The position numbers and the translations under genes are program-made. Below are positions 63,797 through 64,000 of a stretch of DNA of 64,000 nucleotides, piece after piece; positions within the stretch are counted from its first letter, which is position 1; each line of letters begins with the position of its first letter. The notes under the pieces were generated by a model. That model made no database searches, had not been told where the DNA came from, and saw nothing but the letters and a program-made list of their open reading frames with translations. Origin of the DNA: JANNSX01 sp963741525 (GTDB lineage: Bacteria > Pseudomonadota > Alphaproteobacteria > Rhizobiales > Hyphomicrobiaceae); assembly GCA_963741525.1 (NCBI GenBank), contig CAVUIW010000020.1, positions 124,001-188,000 on the forward strand, read 5' to 3'.

Positions 63797-64000
63797 CTAG
63801 CGCGCCACGATCGGCTGCGCTTTCAAGTCCGGCTCGCGCGGTGTGACGCCCGGGAAAAGCGAACCCTCCTCGAACCAGGACTTGGGCGCCGGCGTCCCCC
63901 ATAGCGTCTGCCTCTGCGTATCCTTGAGGCCCCACCGTATCGGTGTGAGATCGGGATCGACGGTCAGATAGTCGCTCGCATAGAGCTCGATACGGTGGCC
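63797..64000 (-). CDS. Extradiol ring-cleavage dioxygenase (VOC family), C-terminal end only
   Basis: Read leftward from the right edge, 67 residues precede a TAG at 63797-63799. They begin GHRIELYASDYLTVDPDLTP and continue IRWGLKDTQRQTLWGTPAP, SWFEEGSLFPG and end AQPIVAR. The GHRIELY Glu is a metal ligand in VOC-type catechol 2,3-dioxygenases, and the tail matches homoprotocatechuate/catechol dioxygenases. The rest lies outside the window. It is convergent with maiA. Confidence 0.75.
   Translation of the reverse strand, partial: GHRIELYASDYLTVDPDLTPIRWGLKDTQRQTLWGTPAPKSWFEEGSLFPGVTPREPDLKAQPIVAR

Overview
This 64 kb window is high-GC DNA that reads as an alphaproteobacterium, most likely of the order Hyphomicrobiales. 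The evidence is a CpaC/CpaD-type Tad pilus block, a RutR-like pyrimidine regulator, MttB and ASKHA corrinoid-methyltransferase proteins, a homogentisate pathway, and several families of intergenic palindromes typical of that order. I cannot name a genus. No rRNA, tRNA, CRISPR array or intact insertion sequence is visible.

Layout. 1-7.3 kb is a lower-GC surface-glycan patch: a polytopic membrane protein, a sugar epimerase, a sulfotransferase/GT4 fusion, and a divergent ABC-exporter-like protein whose nucleotide-binding motifs are degenerate. 7.4-9.8 kb is a persulfide/sulfur cassette (DUF442 phosphatase-like protein, persulfide-dioxygenase-like MBL protein, two YeeE/YedE permease halves). It is followed by rpe (9.9 kb) and a Tad pilus block, CpaC-CpaD-TadD-TadG (10.8-15.9 kb). 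16.5-31.8 kb is metabolic and transport: an M24 peptidase homologue, GNAT, an ASKHA corrinoid activator, a peptide-type ABC ATPase fusion with its Tat-exported binding protein, an EamA transporter, a Virulence_fact-family protein, an M20 amidohydrolase, a toxin-antitoxin remnant and an FAD monooxygenase. 31.9-38.6 kb holds an NMT1/TauT-type ABC importer with a divergent RutR regulator and a near-consensus RutR operator between them; a lower-GC gene with a nucleoside-deoxyribosyltransferase/TIR-like domain sits inside this locus. 38.7-41.6 kb is a GT2 / LABN / GT39 set for lipid-linked sugar transfer. 41.7-46.1 kb carries bdhA, a PPOX flavoprotein, an EamA transporter and a tightly coupled DUF1638-GNAT-GNAT-GNAT operon. 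46.2-50.3 kb is a three-subunit molybdenum hydroxylase with its own MoaD/ThiS-like protein. 50.3-57.5 kb holds a phosphodiester glycosidase homologue, an ICMT-like methyltransferase, GFA, ParDE, an MttB homologue, LysE, an SDR and a homocysteine methyltransferase. 57.7-64 kb holds pdxY and the homogentisate catabolic cluster (MBL protein, VOC protein, FAH, hmgA, MarR, maiA), ending in a truncated extradiol dioxygenase.

How the parts fit. Five genes whose families are usually linked to corrinoid-dependent demethylation are scattered over 37 kb here: the ASKHA activator, the Virulence_fact protein, DUF1638, MttB and the homocysteine methyltransferase. No corrinoid protein is in the window. RutR, the TauT-type importer and the M20 hydrolase together suggest uptake and reductive degradation of pyrimidines. 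The Mo hydroxylase and MoaD-like protein form a self-contained oxidation module of unknown substrate.

Caution. At least a dozen otherwise well-conserved genes are broken by one-base frameshifts, and nearly all of these are an apparent single extra base. This looks like residual indel error in the assembly rather than real decay. I list such genes as pseudogene with the inferred full span, and say so in each entry.
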